Source: an uncultured bacterium (GTDB lineage Bacteria > Actinomycetota > Coriobacteriia > Coriobacteriales > Coriobacteriaceae). From it: a DNA stretch of 6,924 nt. Numbering within the stretch: position 1 is the stretch's first letter; every line of letters begins with the position of its first letter. The stretch lies in assembly GCA_905216075.1 (NCBI GenBank), contig CAJMSO010000092.1, positions 1 to 6,924 of the forward strand, in the 5' to 3' direction. Shown here one piece after another: positions 1-6,552 of the stretch. The notes beneath the pieces were generated by a model. That model made no database searches. It saw nothing but the letters and a program-made list of their open reading frames with translations, and had not been told where the DNA came from. A program made the position numbers and the translations under genes.

Positions 1-587
1 GTCACCGCATGCACGGCAAGACGCATAATGTTGTCGTAGCCGGTCTTGCTCAGGATCTCAGAAATGCGGCGCTTGATGGTGCCCTCACTCATAAACAGCT
101 CGGCCGCAATCTCGCGGCGGCTCTTGCCCTCGCAGGCAAGGCGCAAAATCGACAGCTCAACATCGTCGAGTGCCGCCGTGCCCGAAAAAATGCTCTCGGG
201 CGGCTTGGGAAACGTGCAATAGCCCGCCAGCGTGGAGCGCATCACAGCGAACAGCTCGTCGATACCGACGTTCTTGTACACAAAGCTATCGACGCCCGCC
301 TCGCGAGCCTGATCGACAAAGGTGATCTCGGGCATGCCCGTCATGATAATGATGCGACACTCGGGCAGCTGCTCCTTGATGCGCGCCGCCGCCACGATGC
401 CGTTTGAATCGTGTTCGGTGCACACGTCCATCAGTATCATGTCCGGGCGCTCCCTGAGTGCGACGCCCAAGGCCTCGGAGGCATCGGCAATCGCGGCGAC
501 GACGGTCATATCGGGCTGGTCACCAACGGAGCGTGCCAGGCTCTCGCGCAGAATGGCCTGGTCTTCGACTATAAGGACGCGGATCAT
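1..587 (-). CDS. LuxR/NarL-family response regulator (3' end cut by window edge)
   Basis: Cytoplasmic DNA-binding response regulator, the presumed phosphoryl acceptor of the kinase encoded just upstream. I translated 195 codons from ATG at 587. The receiver domain (about 1-122) shows the acidic pair E8-D9 in IVEDQ, phosphoacceptor D54 in ILMD, T83 in IMTG and K105 in VYKN. A linker follows, then a NarL/FixJ-type helix-turn-helix from about 138, with SRREIAAELFMSEGTIKRRI as the core. The family is usually 200-230 residues, so only a few residues should be missing. The start is set by a strong ribosome site (AAAGGAG, 594-600) six bases before the ATG, inside the end of the kinase gene. The ATG overlaps the kinase stop as ATGA, which predicts translational coupling. 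The segment after D54 (VCTEHDSNG) differs from the common D-x-x-M-P pattern. Family assignment is firm; the targets are unknown. Confidence 0.92.
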   Translation of the reverse strand, partial: MIRVLIVEDQAILRESLARSVGDQPDMTVVAAIADASEALGVALRERPDMILMDVCTEHDSNGIVAAARIKEQLPECRIIIMTGMPEITFVDQAREAGVDSFVYKNVGIDELFAVMRSTLAGYCTFPKPPESIFSGTAALDDVELSILRLACEGKSRREIAAELFMSEGTIKRRISEILSKTGYDNIMRLAVHAV

Positions 588-2077
588 GAGCTTCTCCTTT
601 GGGACGTGTCGTTGGCGTTAAGCGGAATGGACACCGCAAGCGTAAAGGGCGGGGCGGCGTGGACCTCTAGGCTGCCACCCAGATCTTGTGCGACATGCCT
701 CATACCTGGGATACCCGTTCCCTCGCGATACGATACGGGGGCCGGGGACCCGTCGTTAGAAATCGTCATGCGCGCGACGGCTCCAACATCCGCCCCCTCC
801 TGCCACAGACGCACGTGGACCCGATGTGCCTGCGCATGCTTGGTGGCATTGGTCGAGGCCTCGCGGATAATCTGCAAAAATGCGGCGGCGACACGCGCGT
901 CCTCGGGCAGCACACCCTCAACATCGATCTGCACACTCACCAGGCCAAAAGCATGGACGATATCACCCAGCTGCTCTGCAGGCTCGCTGGCACCGCCACT
1001 GCGCAAATCGGCGGCGATTGAGCGCAGCAACGGGTCAATCTGCTCGAGCGACTCATCGTCCAGACGTCCCTCCTCCAAATAGCGATGAAGAATGGACAGG
1101 CGCTGCCCGATCACGTCGTGCACGCGGGCACGCATACGTAGGTAGGCCGCATTGTCGGCAACCTTTTTAACTTCTTCGATCTGGGCCTGGAGCTCTTGGC
1201 CCGCAAGCTCAAGCAGGTGGTTGGCTTGCGCCAGGCGGTCGTAGGCGTGTGCGTATTCCGTCACGTCCAGGCCGACGACGCGCTCGAAAGGACGGCCCGA
1301 GACCGTAACGGAGTCACGCACGAACAGACGAATCTCGGAAGGAGAGATCTCGACCACGGCGCGATCCCTACCAAAGCGATCAAGGTCGATATGGGCGCGA
1401 TTAGTGCTGCTTTCGGGCATTTGCATGCTAAGTTTGCGCAGGTCGTTCCACGTGCTGCTCATGTCGCCCAGGTCGGTGGGCATATGGAGCTCTACGAGGT
1501 TTTTGCGCATGCAGCGGTTCATGAGCAGCGGACGACCCCTCGGGTCCAGATACAGGATGCCCACGGGAATCACGTTGATGGTCTCGATCGTCGAGAACAT
1601 GGTGATATCCTCCTGGCGGTTACGGACGTCCATCAAGAGCGCCGCGATGGAGCGGAACAGGAAGAACGCCCCCTCCGTGATAAGGACAACGGTCCACGCC
1701 GAGCCCATGGCAAAAACCACCGGTGGTGTAACGGCGACAACAAGCAACAGTTCGGCCAGCATGACGAGGCGACGATAGTGCACCATAAGTACCACGCCAT
1801 AGGCAAAGATTGCGGCATTGAGCCACAACGCTCCGCCCATTGCCCTGGCGCAAACGTCAAGCGGCGCCACCAGATACGAGCCAGACGACGCGAATAAGAT
1901 GAGCGCCGAAATCATCAGGTGAAGCACAAGGCTCGCCTCGTAGGCGCAAATCACCTTACGGTTATAGGACGAACGACGCGACGCGATAAGCGGAACGTGA
2001 ATGGTCTGCAAGCACGCCGCCAGGGCAAAGGCCACGTCGAGCGCGACAATCTGGGGAAGAATGAGCGGAATCTGCAT
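584..2077 (-). CDS. NarL/DesK-type membrane sensor histidine kinase
   Basis: Autophosphorylating sensor kinase, likely in the cytoplasmic membrane, that should phosphorylate the regulator encoded next. Residue numbers count from the alternative GTG at 2083; subtract two for the ATG at 2077. Hydrophobic segments at about 7-32, 48-66, 86-103, 106-126 and 129-150 form a membrane sensor. A PAS-like region (about 165-275) and a short coiled coil (285-312) follow. The H-box RMRARVHDVIGQRL puts the phosphoacceptor at H322. The ATPase domain has an N-box (REASTNATKHA, N412), a D-box-like SNDG (443) and a G-box (GTGIPGM, 456-461). This is the HPK7/HisKA_3 arrangement. The stop overlaps the regulator's ATG. 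A perfect partial Shine-Dalgarno, AGGTGA, sits six bases before the ATG at 2077 but touches the GTG, so I prefer the ATG. The five-helix input domain gives no clue to the signal. Confidence 0.93.
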   Translation of the reverse strand: MQIPLILPQIVALDVAFALAACLQTIHVPLIASRRSSYNRKVICAYEASLVLHLMISALILFASSGSYLVAPLDVCARAMGGALWLNAAIFAYGVVLMVHYRRLVMLAELLLVVAVTPPVVFAMGSAWTVVLITEGAFFLFRSIAALLMDVRNRQEDITMFSTIETINVIPVGILYLDPRGRPLLMNRCMRKNLVELHMPTDLGDMSSTWNDLRKLSMQMPESSTNRAHIDLDRFGRDRAVVEISPSEIRLFVRDSVTVSGRPFERVVGLDVTEYAHAYDRLAQANHLLELAGQELQAQIEEVKKVADNAAYLRMRARVHDVIGQRLSILHRYLEEGRLDDESLEQIDPLLRSIAADLRSGGASEPAEQLGDIVHAFGLVSVQIDVEGVLPEDARVAAAFLQIIREASTNATKHAQAHRVHVRLWQEGADVGAVARMTISNDGSPAPVSYREGTGIPGMRHVAQDLGGSLEVHAAPPFTLAVSIPLNANDTSQRRSS

Positions 2078-2079
2078 CG

Positions 2080-3879
2080 TCACTCACCTGCCCGCGGCAT
2101 CAATACGATCATGCGCAGCTGGCCGGGCTCGCCCTCAAAGCGGTACGCCACGTTGCGCCCTTGCAGAGCGCTTTCGAGCTCTTGCGCAGCGGGCGTCCGC
2201 GAAAGATCTTCATCATCGTTGGAAAAAAGTGTGGCGCGCAGCTCGACACTGCATCGGTCATGGTCGCCCAAGTGATACATAAGCGCCGGATGGTCGGTGG
2301 TGTAGGCAAAAAACGCAAAGTCATACACGCAGTCGTACAGGGCGCTTACCGTACTGGCGTGCAACGGGCGCCGTATGGCGATAATCGAGGCGCAATCGAC
2401 ATCGATCGTGCGCAGGTCACTTGCGAGCTCGTTGGCGATGAGCTGAATGCGGTCGCGATCAAAACCGCTCTCCCCGTGCTGTGCCAACGTGAGCGACCCC
2501 TTGCGCTTGCAATAGGCGACGAGCATCTTGGCGCGCTGCAGCATGCGGTAACGCTCGTGCGAAGACGCTTCGTCGGTCAACGGCGGCAGCGAGCCCAGCA
2601 GGTCGTACATCTCTTCGAGCGCGCGGGCAAGCGCCTGGTCCACGTCTTGGACCAGCAAGGTCTCGGCCTCTTGATCTGCCAAATGCGTCTTAAGGTCGTA
2701 GTCGGCGGCGAGCAGCTCGTTTTGACGCTGCAGCTCCATTCGACGATGTGCCAGTTCACGGTTAAGCTCGTTGAGCTCCGACACGTCTTGGGCAAGCAGC
2801 GCCGATCCACCCAGCAGCGGAAAGGCACGGTACATCACATTGGGATCAGACGCCACGGCAAAGGCATGGGCGCGGCCGTGCTCCTGGGTCCGCAACTCCT
2901 CGCGCACGCCTACCGGCATTGGCTTTGACACTGGCGTGGCATAGACCTCCTGCAGGTCGCGCGTTAGGACTTTGAGGTCGAGCGGCAAGGTGTCGAAGAT
3001 GCCGGCGATGTCGTGATACGACGGAATGACACCGCAATCGAGACAGATTTCCATCGCCACCACGCACAGGACGCAATAGACGAGCGAAAAGTTGAGCCTC
3101 CATGCCCAGGGCACGCGCAACGCATATGAGATGGCAAAGAATGCGCCACCCAGCAGTACGAGCGCCGCCGTGCCCGAGAAACGCTGGATGCGAAAGGACG
3201 AGGACCGACCAACCAGGATAAAAAAGGCCACGAAGTCGAAGACCGTCCACACGAGAACGACAAAATAACCCCAGCCGTACGTGTAATCGTTACTCCAGGT
3301 GTCGCTTGTACGGTCAAAGCGGAAGACCTGCTGATGAAAATCGTTGGTGAGCACAAATCCGATAAGCAGGATGGCCGCAATCCACAGCGCAGCGCAGTAG
3401 CGGCGACCCAGGCGGTGTTGCTCCAGGCCCGCAAGGCGCAGGCCGCAGAGCTGGTAGAGCAGCGGAATGAGCGTCATGGGCACGTAGTACAGGTACCACA
3501 GCACGGTGGCATAGAACGGCGTGAACGACTTGTACTTGAGAATGACTTCGATCATCCACAGGGCGCAGATGGTGGCGATGGCCACAAGGCGGCGACGCAA
3601 CACATAGTCCAAACAGCGCAGATAGACCGATACGCCCCAGATCGAAAATACAATTGCGGCGACAAGCAGCGGGAGAGAGCTCGAATGGGCGAGCGCATCC
3701 ACGACCTCTTCGGATACCTTGCTATAGGCGGGCACGGCGTTAGAAAGTTTGGGGTCGAAGGCGAACAGCGCCGGCAAGACCGCCAAAAGCATGAGGAACA
3801 GCGCGGTGATGGCGCCGGCGATAGCAAAGACGCGGTGACGGTACACCTGATGTGTTATGCCAACAAGGAATCGCGGCAT
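2080..3879 (-). CDS. Multi-pass membrane sensor-like protein with degenerate kinase tail
   Basis: First gene of the signalling operon; 599 residues from ATG at 3879. About eight hydrophobic segments lie at 17-40, 68-87, 97-115, 122-145, 161-178, 203-224, 236-255 and 261-280. Together with GVIPSYHDIAGIFDTLPLDL (283-302) this resembles the 7TM-plus-PAS input region of some histidine kinases. A coiled coil (about 365-425) leads to a tail containing HERYRMLQRAKMLVAYCKRK (441-460), which looks like a dimerisation helix pair without the HD motif. I find no N-, D- or G-box afterwards, so it is probably not an active kinase. Its stop TGA (2080-2082) lies between the two candidate starts of the kinase gene. 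I chose ATG 3879 because it directly precedes the first membrane segment and has AGG nine bases upstream. ATG 3963 (with AAAGGGA only two bases away) and 4050 remain possible. A weak -10-like TACACT lies at 3973-3978. Role as co-sensor is inferred from the operon. Confidence 0.85.
   Translation of the reverse strand: MPRFLVGITHQVYRHRVFAIAGAITALFLMLLAVLPALFAFDPKLSNAVPAYSKVSEEVVDALAHSSSLPLLVAAIVFSIWGVSVYLRCLDYVLRRRLVAIATICALWMIEVILKYKSFTPFYATVLWYLYYVPMTLIPLLYQLCGLRLAGLEQHRLGRRYCAALWIAAILLIGFVLTNDFHQQVFRFDRTSDTWSNDYTYGWGYFVVLVWTVFDFVAFFILVGRSSSFRIQRFSGTAALVLLGGAFFAISYALRVPWAWRLNFSLVYCVLCVVAMEICLDCGVIPSYHDIAGIFDTLPLDLKVLTRDLQEVYATPVSKPMPVGVREELRTQEHGRAHAFAVASDPNVMYRAFPLLGGSALLAQDVSELNELNRELAHRRMELQRQNELLAADYDLKTHLADQEAETLLVQDVDQALARALEEMYDLLGSLPPLTDEASSHERYRMLQRAKMLVAYCKRKGSLTLAQHGESGFDRDRIQLIANELASDLRTIDVDCASIIAIRRPLHASTVSALYDCVYDFAFFAYTTDHPALMYHLGDHDRCSVELRATLFSNDDEDLSRTPAAQELESALQGRNVAYRFEGEPGQLRMIVLMPRAGE
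2084..2089 (-). promoter_or_regulatory. Ribosome binding site deciding the kinase start
   Basis: On the minus strand the sequence AGGTGA is fully complementary to part of the usual 16S rRNA 3' tail. It lies six bases before the ATG at 2077 but directly abuts the GTG at 2083. Normal spacing therefore favours ATG 2077, leaving the upstream gene's TGA (2080-2082) just before the start. Use of the GTG would instead give a four-base GTGA overlap. Either way the arrangement predicts coupled translation. Confidence 0.6.
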
Positions 3880-4029
3880 GGCGAAGAGCCTGCCACCCCT
3901 GGGATCCGCAACCGGCGCGGTCCGGGCGGCCGCGTGGCCGATATGTCGCTCGCGGGTACCCATAGTCCCTTTAGTGTACCGACAGATGAGTCGAAAAAGC
4001 GGGCCGCATGTCCCAAAATCCGCAGACGG

Positions 4030-4067
4030 CAAGGCGCCCGGAGAGCACATACTCGCCGGGCGCCTTG
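4030..4067 (-). terminator. GC-rich hairpin between glucosidase gene and sensor operon
   Basis: A perfect 12-bp inverted repeat (4030-4041 with 4056-4067; arms CAAGGCGCCCGG and CCGGGCGCCTTG) encloses a 14-base loop. It begins about 36 bases after the glucosidase stop on the minus strand, where a transcription terminator is expected. No U-run follows directly; the first T4 on the minus strand is some 12 bases beyond the stem. It may be an imperfect intrinsic terminator, an mRNA-stabilising 3' hairpin, or a Rho-assisted site. The position suits a boundary between two transcription units. Confidence 0.55.
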
Positions 4068-4102
4068 GCTAGGAGGCTATGAAGTTGAGTGTCTCAGCTG
4101 CC

Positions 4103-5533
4103 TTAGGATAGGTCCTCACCATTCGTTTCAATGACATGCTTGTACCAGTCGAAGCTCTTCTTTTTGGAACGCTTGAGGGTACCGTTGCCCGCATCGTCGC
4201 GATCCACATAGATAAAGCCGTAGCGCTTGGACATCTCGCCCGTGCCGGCAGACACCAGGTCGATCGGGCCCCAGGTGGTGTAGCCCAGCAGGTCAACGCC
4301 GTCCTCGGTCACCGCGTCACGCATGGTCTGGATGTGCTGACGCAGGTAGTCGATACGGTAGTCGTCGTTGATGGAGCCGTCCTCCTCGACAACATCCTTG
4401 GCGCCCAGGCCGTTCTCGACCACAAACAGCGGCTTCTGATAACGGTCGTACAGGTCGTTAAGGGTGATGCGGAAGCCCAGCGGATCGATGGCCCAGCCCC
4501 ACTGGCTCTGCTGCAGGTAGGGGTTCTTGGCGCCGGCGAAGGCGTTGCCCTGGGTCCTCTCGACATCGGGGTTGTCGGCGCCGGCAGAGCAGCGGGTGCT
4601 ATAGTAGCTAAAGCTGATGAAGTCGACGGTGTTGGCGGCCAGGACCTCGCGATCCTCTTCGGTCATGCCCACATCGATTCCTAGACGCTCGAGCTTCTTG
4701 ACGGCATAGGCCGGGTAGTAGCCGCGGCTCTGGACGTCGACGAAGAAGTAGTTGTCCTGGTTATCGAGCTGCGCCTGGCGTACATCGCCCGGACGGCAGC
4801 TGTAGGGGTAGTAGCTACCTGCGGCGAGCATGCAGCCGATCTTGATCTCGGGGTCGATCTCGTGAGCAATCTTGGTTGCCCAAGCGCTGGCGACGAGCTC
4901 GTTGTGGGCGGCCAGGTACTCGACGGCCTCCTTGTTCTCGCCCTCCTCAAAGACCAGGCCGGCACCCATAAACGGCAGGTGCAAGATCATATTGATCTCG
5001 TTAAAGGTGAGCCAGTACTTCACCAGGCCCTTGTAGCGGGTAAAGATCGTGGTCGCGAGATTCTTGTAGAAGTCGATGAGCTTGCGGTTGCGCCAGCCGC
5101 CGTACTCCTTGATGAGATGAATCGGGCAGTCGAAGTGCGTGATAGTCACGAGCGGCTCGATGCCGTGCGCCTGGCACTCGCGGAACACATCCTCGTAGAA
5201 GGCCAGGCCAGCCTCGTTGGGCTCGGTCTCGTCGCCGTTGGGGAAGATGCGGGTCCAAGCCAGGCTCATACGGAAGGTCTTAAAGCCCATCTCGGCAAAG
5301 AGAGCGATGTCCTCCTTGTAATGGTGGTAGAAATCGATGCCGGTCTGCGCGGGATAGTAATAGCCGTCCTCGAAGTCGAGCATCTTACGCTGGCCGGAGA
5401 CCACCGCATAGCGCTCGGGGCCGTGCGGAGCCACGTCCACGTTGGCAAGGCCGCGGCCGTCCACGTTGTAGGCGCCCTCGCACTGGTTGGCAGCCGTCGC
5501 GCCGCCCCACAGGAAGTCATTACGGAAAGCCAT
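4103..5533 (-). CDS. 6-phospho-beta-glucosidase, glycoside hydrolase family 1
   Basis: Cytoplasmic retaining glycosidase that cleaves phosphorylated beta-glucosides such as cellobiose-6-phosphate or phosphorylated aryl-glucosides to glucose-6-phosphate and the aglycone or sugar. The 476 residues match the usual full length. The N-terminal FLWGGATAANQCEGAY is the GH1 signature strand with the sugar-binding Q/E. The acid/base is E179 in TFNEIN and the nucleophile is E373 in VVENGLG. In IDLVSAGTGEMSKRYGF, residues S428, K436 and Y438 match the phosphate-binding Ser/Lys/Tyr that separates 6-phospho-glycosidases from plain beta-glucosidases. There is no signal peptide. The start is supported by AAAGGAT seven bases before the ATG. 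No PTS permease or antiterminator gene is present here, so the gene looks monocistronic and its substrates must be imported by a system elsewhere. Exact substrate range is not readable; BglA/AscB-type enzymes are the closest I recognise. Confidence 0.95.
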   Translation of the reverse strand: MAFRNDFLWGGATAANQCEGAYNVDGRGLANVDVAPHGPERYAVVSGQRKMLDFEDGYYYPAQTGIDFYHHYKEDIALFAEMGFKTFRMSLAWTRIFPNGDETEPNEAGLAFYEDVFRECQAHGIEPLVTITHFDCPIHLIKEYGGWRNRKLIDFYKNLATTIFTRYKGLVKYWLTFNEINMILHLPFMGAGLVFEEGENKEAVEYLAAHNELVASAWATKIAHEIDPEIKIGCMLAAGSYYPYSCRPGDVRQAQLDNQDNYFFVDVQSRGYYPAYAVKKLERLGIDVGMTEEDREVLAANTVDFISFSYYSTRCSAGADNPDVERTQGNAFAGAKNPYLQQSQWGWAIDPLGFRITLNDLYDRYQKPLFVVENGLGAKDVVEEDGSINDDYRIDYLRQHIQTMRDAVTEDGVDLLGYTTWGPIDLVSAGTGEMSKRYGFIYVDRDDAGNGTLKRSKKKSFDWYKHVIETNGEDLS

Positions 5534-5568
5534 GCATCAATCCTTTCGCACGCTGTTGTCATAGGCTC

Positions 5569-5597
5569 AGTATCCCTGCAAACAACGCGTCGCTCAA
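5569..5597 (-). promoter_or_regulatory. Putative promoter of the glucosidase gene
   Basis: On the minus strand a -35-like TTGAGC (5592-5597) is followed after exactly 17 bp by a -10-like GATACT (5569-5574). Each matches the sigma-70 consensus at four of six positions. Transcription would start near 5562-5565, giving a leader of about 30 bases containing the AAAGGAT ribosome site. This is too short for a BglG-type antiterminator. Three CAACG pentamers on the plus strand (5583, 5595 and 5601) overlap the -35 region and could be regulator contacts, but they form no clear palindrome. Confidence 0.4.
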
Positions 5598-5678
5598 CGG
5601 CAACGGCGCAGGCCGATACTTCTTTTCGCGTACAGGCGCCCGGCAACCACCCCGTCTGACACTTTTTGATACCCACCT

Positions 5679-5725
5679 GCCCCAGCCACCGCAAAGGGGA
5701 CAGTCACCTTTGTGATGGCTGGGGC
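5679..5725. repeat. 47-nt nearly perfect palindrome (REP-like hairpin)
   Basis: The sequence folds back on itself around A5702. Outer arms GCCCCAGCCA (5679-5688) and TGGCTGGGGC (5716-5725) pair perfectly over ten bases. After a C/A mismatch (5689/5715), a C-G pair and a G-T wobble (5691/5713), inner arms CAAAGG and CCTTTG pair, then the GGAC/GTCA core has one G/A mismatch (5698/5706). Overall 20 of 23 position pairs are Watson-Crick and one is a wobble, with almost no loop. Such a structure is too tight and lacks a T-run for an ordinary terminator on either strand. The GGGGACAGTC core is the kind of motif seen in extragenic palindromes scattered by REP-associated transposases, but that link is inference. 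Confidence 0.8.
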
Positions 5726-5727
5726 CC

Positions 5728-5788
5728 GTTTGTCTCGATCTGTAACAGTTAGGCCGCCAAAACCGGGCCTGGTGTTACAGATTGAGAT
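5728..5788. repeat. Inverted-repeat unit A of an 81-bp tandem pair
   Basis: Arms TCTCGATCTGTAACA (5733-5747) and TGTTACAGATTGAGA (5773-5787) pair over 15 bp with a single G-T wobble. Inside, AGGCC (5751-5755) and GGCCT (5766-5770) form a second stem around a 10-base loop. The arms recur 81 bp downstream in unit B while the inner 25 bases differ. The unit lies between genes and codes for nothing I can see. It could be a small mobile repeat, a paired regulator site, or a structured RNA element. Confidence 0.75.
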
Positions 5789-5808
5789 TGTTCGGCCTGT
5801 CCCCTGCA

Positions 5809-5871
5809 GTTTGTCTAAATCTGTAACAGGTAGAGACGATCTAGCCCGCTAGGTGTTACAGATTGAGACAG
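5809..5871. repeat. Inverted-repeat unit B of an 81-bp tandem pair
   Basis: Arms TGTCTAAATCTGTAACA (5812-5828) and TGTTACAGATTGAGACA (5854-5870) pair over 17 positions with one mismatch (5817/5865). The unit aligns with unit A at a constant offset of 81 bp: both left flanks read GTTTGTCT, then two variable bases, then ATCTGTAACAG. The interior differs and contains the self-complementary CTAGC-CC-GCTAG (5841-5852). It starts only seven bases past the DUF4867-like gene stop, so its RNA hairpin would lie in that mRNA's 3' end and might protect or terminate it. The T-run expected of an intrinsic terminator is missing. Confidence 0.75.
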
Positions 5872-5877
5872 AAGATT

Positions 5878-6522
5878 CTAGTCCACGGTGATGTCGAGGT
5901 TCTTTCCGATGAGGCCCACGTAGCCGCCTTCGGCTGCCTTGGGGCTGTCAGCATGGCAGAGGACCCACTTGTCGGCCTTCCAGTAGCAGTAGCTGTCACC
6001 GGCGGCAGGCATGTCGGTTGCGGCCTCGGGGCGCGGACCGTTGGTACCGGCGGGCAGCGCCACCATCACCTGGAAGCCGCTTTCATCGACCATGCACGGC
6101 GTGTAGTGGAGCGTGGTGTTGAAGACCTCGACAACCTTGCCCGCCGGCACGCGGAACGCCTTGACGAACGCGGTATCGAGCTTTCCGTCCTCGATCTCCC
6201 AGCGATGCGCCACGAGCAGGATAAAGTCGCGGGCGCCCAGGTTAAACTCACTCGCGCGGTGATACTCCAGACAGTTGAGTCGTGTGTTGTGGCCGTTGCA
6301 CCAGCCGAGCTGGAAGGGACGGCCGCCAAACATGAGAAAGCCCAGCTTATCGGCATCCTTGACGCCCTCGAGCTCCGGCGCGCTTGCTACGTACTTGCTG
6401 CCCTCGGGGATGGGCGTAGCGGAAAGCGCCCCGACGAGCGGAGCGGTCAGGTTGAACGGAACGTCGTTCCACACGCGGCCATAAGATTTGAACTCGGGAT
6501 CTGATACAGAGTAGATATGCAT
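5878..6522 (-). CDS. DUF4867-like family protein, probable cupin-fold
   Basis: A 214-residue soluble protein of unknown biochemical role. I recognise the family from the N-terminus MHIYSVSDPEFKSYGRV and the central block CNGHNTRLNCLEYHRASE (75-92), which recall DUF4867 proteins often found near sugar-use genes in gut Firmicutes and Actinobacteria. H78, E86, H88 and H139 (TTLHYTPC), together with the VPAG turn (125-128), look like a cupin-type metal site; this is inference. No signal peptide or membrane segment is visible. The start at 6522 is chosen because AGGAG lies five bases upstream. Longer frames to 6609 would run through the promoter region and the luxS terminator. It follows luxS but is separated by that terminator, and precedes the glucosidase gene across the repeat island. 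A role in sugar or uronate handling would fit the neighbourhood but is not shown. Confidence 0.85.
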   Translation of the reverse strand: MHIYSVSDPEFKSYGRVWNDVPFNLTAPLVGALSATPIPEGSKYVASAPELEGVKDADKLGFLMFGGRPFQLGWCNGHNTRLNCLEYHRASEFNLGARDFILLVAHRWEIEDGKLDTAFVKAFRVPAGKVVEVFNTTLHYTPCMVDESGFQVMVALPAGTNGPRPEAATDMPAAGDSYCYWKADKWVLCHADSPKAAEGGYVGLIGKNLDITVD

Positions 6523-6552
6523 GCTCGCTCCTGTTCGTTTATGTGACAGTAT

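Noticed and set aside
411..2928. Long plus-strand open frames (411-1082, 1196-1897, 2161-2928) opposite the signalling genes
   Set aside because: They are antisense to proteins with clear family motifs, and their translations are low-complexity Ala/Arg/His-rich strings with no recognisable domain. Long antisense frames are expected in GC-rich codon usage.
3880..4050. Longer starts of the sensor-like protein at 4050 or 3963
   Set aside because: The added Pro/Ala/Arg-rich residues resemble no domain. The 4050 start lies inside the hairpin loop and the 3963 start has its ribosome site only two bases away. I could not exclude 3963 fully.
4862..5659. 265-codon plus-strand frame opposite the glucosidase
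   Set aside because: It mirrors the glucosidase gene in antisense and runs into the intergenic region; it shows no domain.
5534..5700. BglG/LicT-type antiterminator leader for the glucosidase gene
   Set aside because: The predicted leader is only about 30 bases and contains no RAT-like sequence or overlapping terminator; no antiterminator gene is nearby.
5679..5871. CRISPR array
   Set aside because: There are only two units, the repeats are inverted pairs rather than identical direct repeats with unique spacers, and no cas genes are present.
5863..6504. 213-codon plus-strand frame opposite the DUF4867-like gene
   Set aside because: It begins within repeat unit B and is the antisense shadow of a protein with recognisable family motifs.
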